64,000 nucleotides of DNA from Flavobacterium commune. GTDB lineage: Bacteria; Bacteroidota; Bacteroidia; Flavobacteriales; Flavobacteriaceae. The DNA is taken from the NCBI RefSeq assembly GCF_001857965.1, contig NZ_CP017774.1, forward strand, positions 2,418,001 through 2,482,000, read 5' to 3'. Shown here in pieces: positions 49,124-59,402 of this stretch; positions within the stretch are counted from its first letter, which is position 1, and each line of letters starts with the position of its first letter. Under the pieces are notes generated by a model. It was not told the origin of the DNA, ran no database searches, and was given only the letters and a program-made list of their open reading frames with translations. Position numbers and translations under genes: made by a program.

Positions 49124-50542
49124 ATGAGTAAAAGAGAAAATTCAAGACGTATATTTTTAAAACAAGCTATATTAGGATCGGCTACAGTTGCTATAGCTCC
49201 GTCATTATTTGCAAATTCAGCTTCGGCATCCGAAAAAGAGAAGGTTAAGTTAGCTTTGGTAGGTATTGGTAACCGTGGCGGGCAAATTGCCAAGGATTTG
49301 TATGCTACTGGTTTGTGTGAAATCGTAGCGCTTTGTGATGTAGATATGGGAGCTAAGCACACACAGGAAATTATGACAATGTTTCCCAAAGCCAAACAGT
49401 TTAAAGATTTTCGGGAAATGTTTGATAAAGCGTCAAATGAAATCGAAGCAGTTTCTGTAGGTACACCAGATCATTCCCATTTCCCTATTTGCATGATGGC
49501 ACTCTCTTTAGGAAAGCATATTTATGTTGAAAAACCTATGGCTTGCACCTTTTATGAAATTGAACTAATGATGCAGGCAGCCAGAAAACATCCTAATGTG
49601 GTAACCCAAGTGGGTAATCAGGGACATTCAGAGGCAAACTATTTCCAGTTTAAAGCATGGAAAGAAGCCGGGATTATCAAAAATGTAACTGAAGTGGTAG
49701 CCCACATGAATTCGCCCCGAAGATGGCATGGTTGGGATCCAAATATTTATAAACTTCCGGAAGGACAACCAATTCCCGAGGGTATGGATTGGAACACCTG
49801 GTTAATGGCCAGACCCTATCATGACTACAGCGAAAAGTACCATCAGGGTAACTGGCGTTGTTGGTATGATTTTGGAATGGGAGCACTGGGAGATTGGGGA
49901 GCTCATATTTTAGACACAGCCCATGAATTTCTAGATCTTGGACTGCCTTATGAAGTTAATCCGATTAAATTAGAAGGTCATAATGATTACTTCTTTCCTA
50001 TGTCGTCCACAATCCAATTTAAATTCCCTAAAAGAGGTAGTATGCCACCTATGAATATTACTTGGTATGATGGTGTAAACAATATGCCAGCTTTACCATC
50101 CGGATATGGTGGTTCTCAATTGGATCCTAATATTCCAACAGTCGCTGGTGCAAAGTTGCAGGAGGCAAAGTTGAATCCCGGAAAAATAATTTACAGTGAT
50201 GATCTTATTTTTAAAGGTGGTACGCACGGAAGTACTTTAAGCATCATTCCAAGTGACAAAGCCAAAGAAATGGAATCAAAGTTGCCAGAAGTTCCTGTAA
50301 GCACTTCTAATCATTTTGCTAATTTTCTGCTGTCCTGCTTGGGAAAAGAGAAAACCAGATCACCGTTTAAGATTTTTGGTCCACTGAGTCAGGTTTTCTC
50401 ATTGGGAGTGATTGCTCAAAGATTAAATACACCTATTCAATTTGACAGAAATACAAAAACGATTACAAACAATCCGTTTGCTAATGCATTATTAACAGAT
50501 GTCCCACCACGCAAAGGATGGGAAGAATTTTATAAACTTTGA
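49124..50542 (+). CDS. Tat-exported Gfo/Idh/MocA-family oxidoreductase
   Basis: A 472-residue NAD(P)-dependent dehydrogenase. The N-terminus has a twin-arginine motif SRRIFLKQ and a hydrophobic segment ending LFANSA, so it is probably exported. The Rossmann motif LVGIGNRGGQIAKD is at ~44-57 and the catalytic EKP in HIYVEKPMACT at ~137. The C-terminal part (DYSEKYHQGNWRCWYDFGMGALGDWGAH) is the form seen in secreted members of Bacteroidota. Related enzymes oxidise the 3-OH of sugars to 3-keto forms. The next gene encodes a DUF1080 (3-keto-disaccharide hydrolase) protein, so the two could act as a pair. Confidence 0.9.
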   Translation: MSKRENSRRIFLKQAILGSATVAIAPSLFANSASASEKEKVKLALVGIGNRGGQIAKDLYATGLCEIVALCDVDMGAKHTQEIMTMFPKAKQFKDFREMFDKASNEIEAVSVGTPDHSHFPICMMALSLGKHIYVEKPMACTFYEIELMMQAARKHPNVVTQVGNQGHSEANYFQFKAWKEAGIIKNVTEVVAHMNSPRRWHGWDPNIYKLPEGQPIPEGMDWNTWLMARPYHDYSEKYHQGNWRCWYDFGMGALGDWGAHILDTAHEFLDLGLPYEVNPIKLEGHNDYFFPMSSTIQFKFPKRGSMPPMNITWYDGVNNMPALPSGYGGSQLDPNIPTVAGAKLQEAKLNPGKIIYSDDLIFKGGTHGSTLSIIPSDKAKEMESKLPEVPVSTSNHFANFLLSCLGKEKTRSPFKIFGPLSQVFSLGVIAQRLNTPIQFDRNTKTITNNPFANALLTDVPPRKGWEEFYKL

Positions 50543-50573
50543 TAAAAGAATCGTTCAAAAATAAAATCTAAAC

Positions 50574-51314
50574 ATGAAAAAAATATTGTTACTAACTATA
50601 GTGTTGCTTAGCAGTCTTGTTGTTCAGGCACAAAAAGACAATTCGAATACTTTAACCCCACAAGAAGTGAATGAGGGTTGGGAGTTACTATGGGATGGAA
50701 AAACGACCAATGGATGGAGAGGGGCAAGAATGGATACGTTTCCCACAAAAGGATGGAGTATTGCAAACGGTAGCTTAAAAGTACATAGCACTGATGGTGG
50801 AGAATCTTCTAATGGTGGGGATATTGTTACCGTTAAAAAGTATAAAAATTTCATTTTGAAAGTTGATTTTAAAATAACAAAAGGAGCTAATAGTGGAATA
50901 AAGTACTTTGTGGATTCTGATTTGAATAAAGGAGCAGGATCTGCAATTGGTTGTGAATTCCAAATATTAGATGATGAAAATCATCCTGATGCAAAAAATG
51001 GAGTCAGAGGAAATCGTACACTCGGATCCCTTTATGATTTAATTACCTCTAAAAGAGACAAGAATTTCAAGTTTGATAAGAACGACTTCAATACAGCCAC
51101 AATCATAGTTCAAAATGAAAAAGTAGAACACTGGTTAAATGGAGTTAAACTTGTAGAATATACCCGAAATAACCAAATGTGGGATGCTTTAGTTGCCTAC
51201 AGTAAATATAAGGATTGGCCAAATTTCGGAAACGCAGCAGAGGGTAATATTCTATTGCAAGACCATGGAAATGAAGTGTTTTTCAAAAATATAAAAATTA
51301 AAGTTTTAAAATAG
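50574..51314 (+). CDS. Secreted DUF1080 protein (3-keto-glycoside hydrolase family)
   Basis: A 246-residue protein with signal peptide (ends SLVVQAQK). The concanavalin-like domain (~30-246) shows [20 protein letters not shown] at the start, then [16 protein letters not shown] and [15 protein letters not shown], both typical of DUF1080. The family includes 3-keto-disaccharide hydrolases acting on sugars first oxidised by a Gfo/Idh/MocA dehydrogenase. It starts 32 bp after the oxidoreductase, consistent with a two-gene unit. The activity on xylan- or arabinan-derived sugars is a hypothesis. Confidence 0.88.
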   Translation: MKKILLLTIVLLSSLVVQAQKDNSNTLTPQEVNEGWELLWDGKTTNGWRGARMDTFPTKGWSIANGSLKVHSTDGGESSNGGDIVTVKKYKNFILKVDFKITKGANSGIKYFVDSDLNKGAGSAIGCEFQILDDENHPDAKNGVRGNRTLGSLYDLITSKRDKNFKFDKNDFNTATIIVQNEKVEHWLNGVKLVEYTRNNQMWDALVAYSKYKDWPNFGNAAEGNILLQDHGNEVFFKNIKIKVLK

Positions 51315-51349
51315 TGGTTCTTTTTTTAATGTTATTAATAACAAAAATT

Positions 51350-52693
51350 ATGATTAATTATTCAAAATTGCATAATGCAAGGGTATTGGCTTTTGGGATA
51401 TTTTTTCTTTTGAATCTTTCAACAGTAAAAGCCCAAAAACCAATAATTCAAACAAAATATACTGCCGATCCTGCACCAATGGTACATAATGATACCATAT
51501 TTCTTTATACTTCACATGATGAAGATGATGCAAAAGGCTTTAAAATGCTCGATTGGTTGCTTTATACATCAACCGATATGGTCAATTGGACAGAACATGG
51601 AGCAGTTGCATCTTTAAAAGATTTTAAATGGGCTAAGCAGGATAACGGAGCCTGGGCAGTGCAGTGTATCGAACGAAATGGTAAATTTTATTTGTATTGT
51701 CCTATGCACGGTGGAGGTATAGGAGTATTAGTTTCAGATAGTCCGTATGGTCCATTTATAGATCCTCTGGGGAAGAGACTAGTCTATTCTGATCACAACA
51801 TTTGGGACGATATAGATCCAAGTCCGTTTATTGATGATGATGGTCAGGCCTATTTGTATTGGGGAAATCCACATTTGTATTATGTGAAACTAAATGCGGA
51901 TATGATTTCTACTTCTGGCGAAGTTGTAAAAGTAGATTCAAAGCCTAAAAATTATCAGGAAGGACCATGGATTTGGAAAAGAAAAAATCATTATTATTTG
52001 TCTTATGCTTCTACCTGTTGTCCGGAAGGTATTGGTTATGCCATGAGTAATTCAGCTACAGGACCTTGGGAATACAAAGGAATGATTATAGATGCAAGTG
52101 AAAAAACAAGAGGAAATCATCCGGGAATTATTGATTACAAGGGGAAATCCTATGTTTTTGGACATAGTTATGATTTGTTAAAAAGTGAGACTTCTACCTT
52201 TTATGAAAGACGTTCTGTAGATGCTGAACAGCTGGTTTATAACGAAGACGGAACAATTAAAAATTACAGTTATTTCACCAAAGAAGGACCGGAACAAATA
52301 GAAACACTCAATCCTTTTAGACGTATAGAAGCAGAAACGATGGCTTGGAGTAAAGGTGTTAAAGCCGATAAAAATAAAGAATCCGGAGTTTATGTAACTC
52401 AAATCCATAACGGTGACTTTATTCAGATAAGAGGGGTTGATTTTGCAAAAGGCGCTAAAAAAATAGAGCTTATTGCAGCCTCTTTAAACGGAGGAACAAT
52501 TGAGATACGTCTGGATAATGTTGATGGTGATATCATTGGTATCAGTAAAATAGAAAATACGGGTGGAGGACAAAATTGGAAAACATTCAAAACTAAAGTA
52601 AAAAAAGTAAATGGCGTACATGATTTGTTTTTTGTTTTTAAAGGAGAGCAAGGAGAATTATTCAATTTTGACGCATGGAAATTCAGTAAATAA
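51350..52693 (+). CDS. GH43 glycosidase with C-terminal CBM6
   Basis: The frame opens with GTG at 51314, overlapping the previous stop; ATG 51350 precedes a proper signal peptide (ends STVKAQ), giving 447 residues. GH43 landmarks are YTADPAPMV (Asp ~39), DIDPSPFIDDDG (~156) and QEGPWIWKRKN (Glu ~203). Residues ~320-447 are a CBM6 with RIEAETMAWSKGVK and a C-terminal FNFDAWKF. It differs from the gene at 40696 in having the binding module, and is a paralogue of 54639. Likely arabinofuranosidase or beta-xylosidase acting on polymer. Confidence 0.9.
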   Translation: MINYSKLHNARVLAFGIFFLLNLSTVKAQKPIIQTKYTADPAPMVHNDTIFLYTSHDEDDAKGFKMLDWLLYTSTDMVNWTEHGAVASLKDFKWAKQDNGAWAVQCIERNGKFYLYCPMHGGGIGVLVSDSPYGPFIDPLGKRLVYSDHNIWDDIDPSPFIDDDGQAYLYWGNPHLYYVKLNADMISTSGEVVKVDSKPKNYQEGPWIWKRKNHYYLSYASTCCPEGIGYAMSNSATGPWEYKGMIIDASEKTRGNHPGIIDYKGKSYVFGHSYDLLKSETSTFYERRSVDAEQLVYNEDGTIKNYSYFTKEGPEQIETLNPFRRIEAETMAWSKGVKADKNKESGVYVTQIHNGDFIQIRGVDFAKGAKKIELIAASLNGGTIEIRLDNVDGDIIGISKIENTGGGQNWKTFKTKVKKVNGVHDLFFVFKGEQGELFNFDAWKFSK

Positions 52694-52699
52694 ACACCA

Positions 52700-54634
52700 A
52701 TGAGAAATATATTTTTTTTATGCTGCTTCATCATTTTTTCAGCAGCTTATTCACAAAACACAATGTCGGTTTCCAGTCCTAATGGAGACCTGACATTAAA
52801 GGTGTTAATCAACGACGGAACGGCTTTTTATTCCGTTGCTTACAAGGGAGGAATTGTATTAGAAGATTCTCCACTAGGATTAATTACTAATGCTGGTGAT
52901 TTTACAACTAATATGAATTTTGTGAGTTCAACTACGGCAAAAGTAGAGGAAACTTACCATCAGACTAAGATCAAACAATCAAAAGTAAATTATAATGCCA
53001 ATACTTTGAACTGTGTATTTTCGAATGCCAAGCAACAAAAAATAGCAGTTTTGTTTCAGGTAAGTGATAATAATATTGCTTTTAGATATGAGCTTCCGGC
53101 ATGGGGAGATACTAAAGTATGTGTGGTTTCTGAAGAAAAAACAGGATTTAAATTTCCGTCATCAACAACAACTTTTCTTTCTCCGATGATGCGACCAATG
53201 ACAGGATTTGCCCGTACTGCACCAAGTTATGAAAGCGGTTACGAAGCGGATGCTCCATTGAGTAAAACCACATCTTCTGAAGGTTATGTGTTTCCGGGAC
53301 TTTTCAATTTAGCCAATAAAGCCTGGATTTTGTTATCCGAAACAGGAGTGAGTAGTTTGTATACCGCATCCCATTTAAGTGGGTATAAAAACGGTATATA
53401 CACTGTAGAGTATCCCAATCCGAAACAAAATAATGGTTTTGGAAGTTCGGGAGCACAAATAAGTCTTCCCGGAGTAACACCCTGGCGAACAATCACTGTA
53501 GGAGAAACACTAAAACCTATTGTTGAAACTACCATTCCTTTTGATGTTGTAAAACCACTTTACAAGCCTTCACAAGAGTATAAAATGGGACGCGGTAGCT
53601 GGAGCTGGATTGTATGGCAGGACAATAGTATGAACTATGAAGATCAGGTAAAATATATTGATCTGGCTGCTGCTATGAAGTTTGAATATATTTTGATTGA
53701 TGCCTGGTGGGATGATAGAATTGGTTATGACAAAATGAAAGAATTAATTAAGTATGCTAAATCTAAAAATGTTGAGGTATTCTTATGGTATAATTCTAAT
53801 GGTACTGTTAATGATGCTTTTCAGACTCCGCTCAATAAAATGAATACCGCTATTGCCCGAAAAAACGAAATGAAGTGGCTTAAAGAAGCAGGTGTAAAAG
53901 GATTGAAAGTGGATTTCTTTGGAGGAGATAAACAAGAGACTATGAAACTGTATGAAGATATTCTTTCAGATGCTAATGATTATGGTTTAATGATTGTTTT
54001 TCATGGTGCAACATTACCTCGTGGTTGGGAAAAAATGTATCCTAATTTTGTAGGAAGTGAAGCTGTAGTAGCCTCTGAAATGTTAATTTTTTCGCAGGAT
54101 GTACGTGAAAAAGAAGCTTATTTTGCGTCATTACATCCTTTTATTCGAAATGCAGTAGGAAGTATGGAATTTGGAGGCGTATTATTAAATAAATTTCTAA
54201 ACAAAGGAAATACAAAAGGACAAGAACGATTGACTACTGATGCTTTTCAATTAGCAACTTCGGTTCTTTTTCAAAATCCTGTTCAGATGTTTGGTCTGAC
54301 TCCTAATAATTTGACTGATGTACCTGCTTTTGAATTGGATTTTTTAAGAAAGGTTCCAACCACATGGGATGAAACAGTTTTTATAGACGGATATCCGGGC
54401 AAATACAGTGTTGTAGCCCGAAGACAGGAACAAAAATGGTATGTAGCAGGTGTAAATGCCGAGAAAACAGCTAAAGTTTTAAAACTAAAATTACCTATGC
54501 TTGCTGGTCAAACGATCACGATGTATAATGATAAAGCGGATAAAGAAACGTATACCACTAATTTAAAAGTTTCTAAAAATGGAGAATTGTCTATAACAAT
54601 ACAACCTAATGGAGGAGTTGTAATAACCAATTAG
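52700..54634 (+). CDS. GH97 glycosidase, retaining-type (alpha-galactosidase-like)
   Basis: A 644-residue secreted enzyme (signal ends AAYSQN). The N-terminal GH97 super-sandwich covers ~25-270 ([25 protein letters not shown]). The TIM barrel has [16 protein letters not shown] and the nucleophile Asp in [12 protein letters not shown] (~405). The acid/base is probably the Glu in [10 protein letters not shown] (~454), and a C-terminal beta domain follows. An Asp at this place marks the retaining branch (alpha-galactosidase type) rather than the inverting SusB type, which uses Glu residues. It may remove alpha-linked galactose decorations. It is 6 bp after the GH43-CBM6 gene. Confidence 0.88.
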   Translation: MRNIFFLCCFIIFSAAYSQNTMSVSSPNGDLTLKVLINDGTAFYSVAYKGGIVLEDSPLGLITNAGDFTTNMNFVSSTTAKVEETYHQTKIKQSKVNYNANTLNCVFSNAKQQKIAVLFQVSDNNIAFRYELPAWGDTKVCVVSEEKTGFKFPSSTTTFLSPMMRPMTGFARTAPSYESGYEADAPLSKTTSSEGYVFPGLFNLANKAWILLSETGVSSLYTASHLSGYKNGIYTVEYPNPKQNNGFGSSGAQISLPGVTPWRTITVGETLKPIVETTIPFDVVKPLYKPSQEYKMGRGSWSWIVWQDNSMNYEDQVKYIDLAAAMKFEYILIDAWWDDRIGYDKMKELIKYAKSKNVEVFLWYNSNGTVNDAFQTPLNKMNTAIARKNEMKWLKEAGVKGLKVDFFGGDKQETMKLYEDILSDANDYGLMIVFHGATLPRGWEKMYPNFVGSEAVVASEMLIFSQDVREKEAYFASLHPFIRNAVGSMEFGGVLLNKFLNKGNTKGQERLTTDAFQLATSVLFQNPVQMFGLTPNNLTDVPAFELDFLRKVPTTWDETVFIDGYPGKYSVVARRQEQKWYVAGVNAEKTAKVLKLKLPMLAGQTITMYNDKADKETYTTNLKVSKNGELSITIQPNGGVVITN

Positions 54635-54638
54635 AATT

Positions 54639-56003
54639 ATGAAACAACCTTATAAAATAGTAGCAATACTTATTACCATTTTAAATTGTACAATAGGAGA
54701 AGCACAAAATCCTATTGTACAAACCAATTATACTGCCGATCCGGCTCCTATGGTTTATAATGGCAAAGTGTATTTATATACCAGTCATGATGAAGATGAT
54801 TCTACCTGGTTTACAATGAACGATTGGCGATTGTATACCACCGACGATATGGTCAATTGGACTGATCATGGTGCTGTATTGTCTTATAAAGAATTCGATT
54901 GGGCAAAAATGAACGCTTGGGCACCACAATGTATAGAGCGAAAAGGAAAGTTTTATATGTATGTTCCCATAACTGATCGTCAGGGAAAGAACGGTATTGG
55001 AGTTGCTGTTGCTAATAGTCCTTATGGACCATTTATTGATCCGTTAGGAAAACCTTTAGTTTCAAATAGTAATGCCGATATTGATCCTACTGTATTTATA
55101 GATGATGATGGACAAGCTTATTTATTTTGGGGAAATCCGGTGTGTTATTATGTAAAGTTAAATGAAGACATGATTTCTTATAAAGGTGAAATCCAACAAA
55201 TTTCGAATACAATTGAAGCATTTGGCAAGCGTGAAGGAAAAGTAAATGAACAAAGACCAACTACTTATGAAGAAGGACCGTGGTTGTACAAACGCAATAA
55301 TCTTTACTATTTATTTTTTGCAGCAGGACCTATTTCGGAGCATATTGGGTATTCAACCAGTAAAAACATAACTGGACCGTGGAAATATCAAGGAGTTGTA
55401 ATGCCTACACAAGGAGGTTCTTTTACGAATCATCCGGGAGTTATTGATTTTAAGGGAAAAAGTTATTTTTTCTATCATAATGGAGCATTACCGGGAGGTG
55501 GAGGTTTCACCCGTTCTGTAAGTGTTGAAGAACTTAAATTTAATAAAGACGGTTCGATCGTGCAAATGAATATGACCGAAGGAATTAAACAAAGTTTAAG
55601 TCCGTTAAATCCTTTTACTAAAACGGAAGCAGAAACTATTGCCTGGTCAGAAGGTGTGAAGTCGATGAAAAATGATGTAGTTGGTAATTTTATTACAGCA
55701 AAATATAATAATGCTTATACCAAAGTCAAAGAGGTAGATTTTCGTCAAGAGGGAGCTTCAAAATTTACAGCCCGAATCGGTACAACGCATAATAGTAATG
55801 TAACTATGGAGGTACGATTGGACAGTAAAGAAGGAGAGTTAATTGGAACTGTAAATGTTCCAATGACAGGAGGAAATGACAGATGGGTATTACAGACAAT
55901 TGATATAAAAAAAGTATCCGGAATTCATGATGTCTATTTCGTTTTTAAAGGGAAAGCCCAAAAGGATATTATGTATTTTGATTATTGGAAATTCTCAAAA
56001 TAA
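54639..56003 (+). CDS. GH43 glycosidase with C-terminal CBM6, second copy
   Basis: A 454-residue secreted protein (signal ends TIGEAQN), 4 bp after GH97. The propeller has YTADPAPMV (Asp ~34), [12 protein letters not shown] (~150) and [12 protein letters not shown] (Glu ~212). CBM6 covers ~325-454 ([23 protein letters not shown]). It is a paralogue of 51350-52693. It has a longer loop in the propeller ([20 protein letters not shown]), which could change substrate fit. Confidence 0.9.
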   Translation: MKQPYKIVAILITILNCTIGEAQNPIVQTNYTADPAPMVYNGKVYLYTSHDEDDSTWFTMNDWRLYTTDDMVNWTDHGAVLSYKEFDWAKMNAWAPQCIERKGKFYMYVPITDRQGKNGIGVAVANSPYGPFIDPLGKPLVSNSNADIDPTVFIDDDGQAYLFWGNPVCYYVKLNEDMISYKGEIQQISNTIEAFGKREGKVNEQRPTTYEEGPWLYKRNNLYYLFFAAGPISEHIGYSTSKNITGPWKYQGVVMPTQGGSFTNHPGVIDFKGKSYFFYHNGALPGGGGFTRSVSVEELKFNKDGSIVQMNMTEGIKQSLSPLNPFTKTEAETIAWSEGVKSMKNDVVGNFITAKYNNAYTKVKEVDFRQEGASKFTARIGTTHNSNVTMEVRLDSKEGELIGTVNVPMTGGNDRWVLQTIDIKKVSGIHDVYFVFKGKAQKDIMYFDYWKFSK

Positions 56004-56026
56004 TTTTATTTTTTTTTAAGAAAAAA

Positions 56027-56038
56027 GCAATCGGTTGT
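56027..56038. promoter_or_regulatory. CAATCGGTTG operator, copy 2
   Basis: GCAATCGGTTGT lies 24 bp after the preceding stop and 135 bp before the GH43 start at 56173. The T-rich surroundings hold no clear -7 box, though TAGGATTCG near 56056 is a weak match. It splits the enzyme run into a second possible transcription unit. Confidence 0.65.
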
Positions 56039-56172
56039 CTAAAAAGTTTTTAAATTAGGATTCGAAAGATACATGAATAAAAATTATGTTAGCTGATTTC
56101 AAAAGTATCCTAAATTAAGTCTAGAAATAAAATAATTAAGCAATAAAAAATAAACAATTAAAAATTAACCTA

Positions 56173-57906
56173 ATGAAAAAAACAAAAGTCTTACTATTAT
56201 TAAGCGTTGTTTTGTTATCTGTAACTGGAGCAAACAGCCAAAATAAACCAAAAAATAATCCTCCTTTATTTTCTAATTTCAGCTATCAAGGAAACGATCA
56301 GGTGTATATAGATAATCCATTAAAATCTGATGAGTTTTATACTCCTATTTTACAAGGATGTTATCCTGATCCGGCCATCACTAGAAAAGGGGACGATTAT
56401 TACATGGTATGTTCTTCATTTGCCATGTTTCCGGGTGTGCCTATTTTTCACTCTAAAGATTTGGTCAACTGGACTGACCTGGGAGGAGTATTGAATGATG
56501 TTACGCAATTCAATCCTCATGACACCGGAATTAGTGCTGGAGTTTATGCGCCTGGAATTACTTATAATCCTCATAATGATACATTCTATATGATTGTAAC
56601 GGCATTTTCAGGAGGTTTAAACAATATTATTGTAAAAACAAAAGATCCTAAAAAAGGTTGGGGGAATCCAATAAAATTAGGTTTTGGAGGTATCGATCCT
56701 TCTATTTTCTTTGATGATAACGGTAAAGGTTATATCGTTCATAATGATGCTCCGGATAATGGGAAAGAGCGTTACAATGGACATCGTGTGATTAAAATTT
56801 GGGAATATGATGTGGAAAATGATAAAGTAATTCCGGGAACTGACAAGATTATTGTTGATGGAGGAGTAGATCCTGCTAAAAATCCAATTTGGATTGAAGC
56901 ACCACATCTTTATAAGAAAGACGGAAAATATTTTTTAATGTGTGCTGAAGGTGGTACTGGAGGCAATCATACTGAGGTTATCTTTAAAAGTGATAGTCCA
57001 AAAGGACCATTTATTCCTGCACCAAGCAATCCAATTCTAACACAAAAGTATTTTGGAAGAGACAGAAAAAACAAAGTCGATTGGGCTGGTCATGCCGATT
57101 TGGTTAAAGGACCTGGAGACAAATATTATGGTGTTTTCTTAGCGGTTAGACCAAACGAAAAAAATAGGGTAAATACCGGTCGTGAAACTTTTATGCTGCC
57201 TGTAGATTGGTCTGGTGAATTTCCAGTTTTCGAAAATGGATTGATTCCATTGGAACCAAAAATGAAAATGCCACAAGGAGCTACTGAAAACAAAACAGGT
57301 AAGGAAGGATTCTTCCCGAATGGTAATTTCACTTTCAATGATAATTTCACATCAAACAAATTGGATAATCGTTGGATTGGTCTAAGAGGACCTCGTGAAA
57401 AATTTATAGCAATTACTAAAAAAGGATTACAAATTAATCCGTTTGAAACCAATATAAAAGAGTTAAAACCTACATCTACGTTGTTTTATCGCCAACAGCA
57501 TAATAGATTTTCATTGACAACAACTATTGATTACAAACCAAAATCAGACAAAGATTTAGCAGGTGTTGTAGCCTTGCAAAATGAAGGTTCTAATTATGTT
57601 TTTGGAATTACCATGAAGGATAAAGACTATTATGTAGTGCTGCAAAAAAATCAGAAAACAAGAAGAGATGCCGCAATAAATTCTACAATTGTGGCAAGTG
57701 CAAAAATAGATCTTAAAAAACCGGTTCAGCTTCAAATGAAAGCAAATGGAGATGATTATGAATTTGCTTATTCTGTCAACGGAACTGATTTTGTTAATGT
57801 AGGAGGAATTGTTTCCGGAGATATTTTATCAACGGATGTTGCAGGTGGATTTACAGGTTGTTTATTAGGATTGTATGCTACTTCAACTAATGATGCACGA
57901 CCATAA
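56173..57906 (+). CDS. GH43 beta-xylosidase-like enzyme with C-terminal beta-sandwich
   Basis: A 577-residue secreted enzyme (signal ends TGANSQN). A linker precedes the propeller, with catalytic Asp in GCYPDPAITRKG (~66), second Asp in GGIDPSIFFDDNG (~176) and Glu in WIEAPHLYKKDG (~240). VDWAGHADLVK supplies the metal-binding region. The C-terminal ~200 residues (FNDNFTSNKLDNRWIGLRGPR onward) are the concanavalin-like domain of beta-xylosidases. It likely releases xylose or arabinose from the non-reducing end, complementing GH8 at the other end. Confidence 0.92.
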   Translation: MKKTKVLLLLSVVLLSVTGANSQNKPKNNPPLFSNFSYQGNDQVYIDNPLKSDEFYTPILQGCYPDPAITRKGDDYYMVCSSFAMFPGVPIFHSKDLVNWTDLGGVLNDVTQFNPHDTGISAGVYAPGITYNPHNDTFYMIVTAFSGGLNNIIVKTKDPKKGWGNPIKLGFGGIDPSIFFDDNGKGYIVHNDAPDNGKERYNGHRVIKIWEYDVENDKVIPGTDKIIVDGGVDPAKNPIWIEAPHLYKKDGKYFLMCAEGGTGGNHTEVIFKSDSPKGPFIPAPSNPILTQKYFGRDRKNKVDWAGHADLVKGPGDKYYGVFLAVRPNEKNRVNTGRETFMLPVDWSGEFPVFENGLIPLEPKMKMPQGATENKTGKEGFFPNGNFTFNDNFTSNKLDNRWIGLRGPREKFIAITKKGLQINPFETNIKELKPTSTLFYRQQHNRFSLTTTIDYKPKSDKDLAGVVALQNEGSNYVFGITMKDKDYYVVLQKNQKTRRDAAINSTIVASAKIDLKKPVQLQMKANGDDYEFAYSVNGTDFVNVGGIVSGDILSTDVAGGFTGCLLGLYATSTNDARP

Positions 57907-57930
57907 GTAATTTTTGATAGTATTAAGAAG

Positions 57931-57966
57931 ATGGTTGTCCTGAATCGAAATATTCAGGACAACCAT
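57931..57966 (+). terminator. Perfect hairpin after GH43
   Basis: A perfect 15-bp stem (ATGGTTGTCCTGAAT/ATTCAGGACAACCAT) with a 6-nt loop, 25 bp after the stop. No long T-run follows, so it may end or protect the transcript. The 170 bp after it before the SGNH gene are AT-rich with no other feature seen. Confidence 0.7.
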
Positions 57967-58136
57967 AATTTAAGTCAAACTGAATTTTAAAATCAGTAGT
58001 TTTCCAATAATGCTTTTCATACGTAAAGCTAGAATCCTATTGTGTATTAACAATGACGTGATTTATTTATATAAATACTATTAATGTTGGGAAAATCTAT
58101 GTAAATGATGTTGTTAAAGCACAATAATAATTAATT

Positions 58137-59360
58137 ATGTATAAACGATATACAAGTTGGCTCTTATTTTTTTATTTACTGATTCTTTTTTCAGGATGTC
58201 AATCACAACGCTTATCAAATAATAAGTCAAGTTGGGTTGGAAGTTGGGCTACAGCACAACAACTAGTTGAACCACATAATGTACCTCCAAGTCCCGGACT
58301 TACAAATAATACCTTACGACAAATTATTAGAGTTTCTATAGGAGGTAAAAATATAAGGTTACATTTTTCCAATTTATTTAGTGATGAATCTACAGTTTTA
58401 GAATCGGTAACTGTTGCTAATGTTGTTGATGCTGCTATGATTGATGGTCAATCGCTTAAGCAACTTACTTTTGGCGGAAAATCATCAGTGACTATTGAAG
58501 CGAAAACGGATGTTTTTTCAGACGCATTTGATTTTCCATTACAAGCAGGTCAATTATTAGCTATTACAATTCATTATGGTAAAACAGCTTCGAAAATATC
58601 AGGTCATCCTGGATCTCGAACCACATCATTTCTTTTAGAAGGGGATCATAGTAAGAATGTCAATTTTTCTGGTGCAATTAAAACCGATCATTGGTATACC
58701 ATAATGGGAGTCGATGTTATGGCTTCCAAAAAAACAAATGCTATTGTTTGCTTGGGAAATTCAATAACAGATGGGAGAGGTTCAGGAACGAATAAGCAAA
58801 ATAGATGGACGGATATTTTGTCCGAACGATTATTAGCCAATCATGCTACAAATACTATAGGTGTATTAAATTTAGGTATTGGTGGTAATTGTGTTTTGAG
58901 AGGAGGTTTAGGTCCAACAGGATTAGAGCGTTTTGACAGGGATGTACTTTCTCAAAATGGAGTTAAATGGTTGATTCTTTTAGAAGGAATTAATGATATT
59001 GGAGGTATTCGAAAAGCAGAAGACGCAACTGTAAGAGCTAATGAACTCATTGAAGCTTATAAGGTAATGATAAGCAAAGCCCATGCTAAAGGAATAAAAG
59101 TGTACGGATGTACCATTTTACCTTTTAAAAAATCATTTTATGATGCCGATTTTAAACAAGAAGCCAGAAGTATTGTAAATGAATGGATACGATCTGGCAA
59201 GAGTTTTGACGCGGTTATTGATTTTGATAAAGTGATGGAATCAAATACAGAATCACAGACTATTTTACCTGATATGCATGATAACGATTTTTTACATCCT
59301 AATGAAAAAGGTTATCGTCGTTTAGGAGAGGCAATTGATCTGGGATTATTTAAAATTTAA
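58137..59360 (+). CDS. SGNH/GDSL hydrolase lipoprotein (probable carbohydrate esterase)
   Basis: A 407-residue lipoprotein with the signal LILFSGCQSQR (Cys ~22). Residues ~30-200 are a beta-rich accessory domain (SWVGSWATAQQLVEPHN). Residues ~200-407 are the SGNH fold: CLGNSITDGRGSG (Ser ~206), LNLGIGGNCVLRGG (Gly), LLEGINDIGG (Asn ~283) and DNDFLHPNEKGYRRLGEA (Asp/His ~382-387). The motif GNSITDGRGS with a large N-terminal domain is that of a secreted esterase group found next to xylan and pectin enzymes. Deacetylation is the likely job; the substrate is not shown. Confidence 0.85.
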   Translation: MYKRYTSWLLFFYLLILFSGCQSQRLSNNKSSWVGSWATAQQLVEPHNVPPSPGLTNNTLRQIIRVSIGGKNIRLHFSNLFSDESTVLESVTVANVVDAAMIDGQSLKQLTFGGKSSVTIEAKTDVFSDAFDFPLQAGQLLAITIHYGKTASKISGHPGSRTTSFLLEGDHSKNVNFSGAIKTDHWYTIMGVDVMASKKTNAIVCLGNSITDGRGSGTNKQNRWTDILSERLLANHATNTIGVLNLGIGGNCVLRGGLGPTGLERFDRDVLSQNGVKWLILLEGINDIGGIRKAEDATVRANELIEAYKVMISKAHAKGIKVYGCTILPFKKSFYDADFKQEARSIVNEWIRSGKSFDAVIDFDKVMESNTESQTILPDMHDNDFLHPNEKGYRRLGEAIDLGLFKI

Positions 59361-59402
59361 TATTTATAAAACAGGAATTGGTTATCATTCAAAATAATAA
59401 TT

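Noticed and set aside
52423-52734. A 103-codon - strand frame across the GH43-CBM6/GH97 junction
   Set aside because: Antisense to the CBM6 end and the GH97 start; composition follows from the opposite strand.
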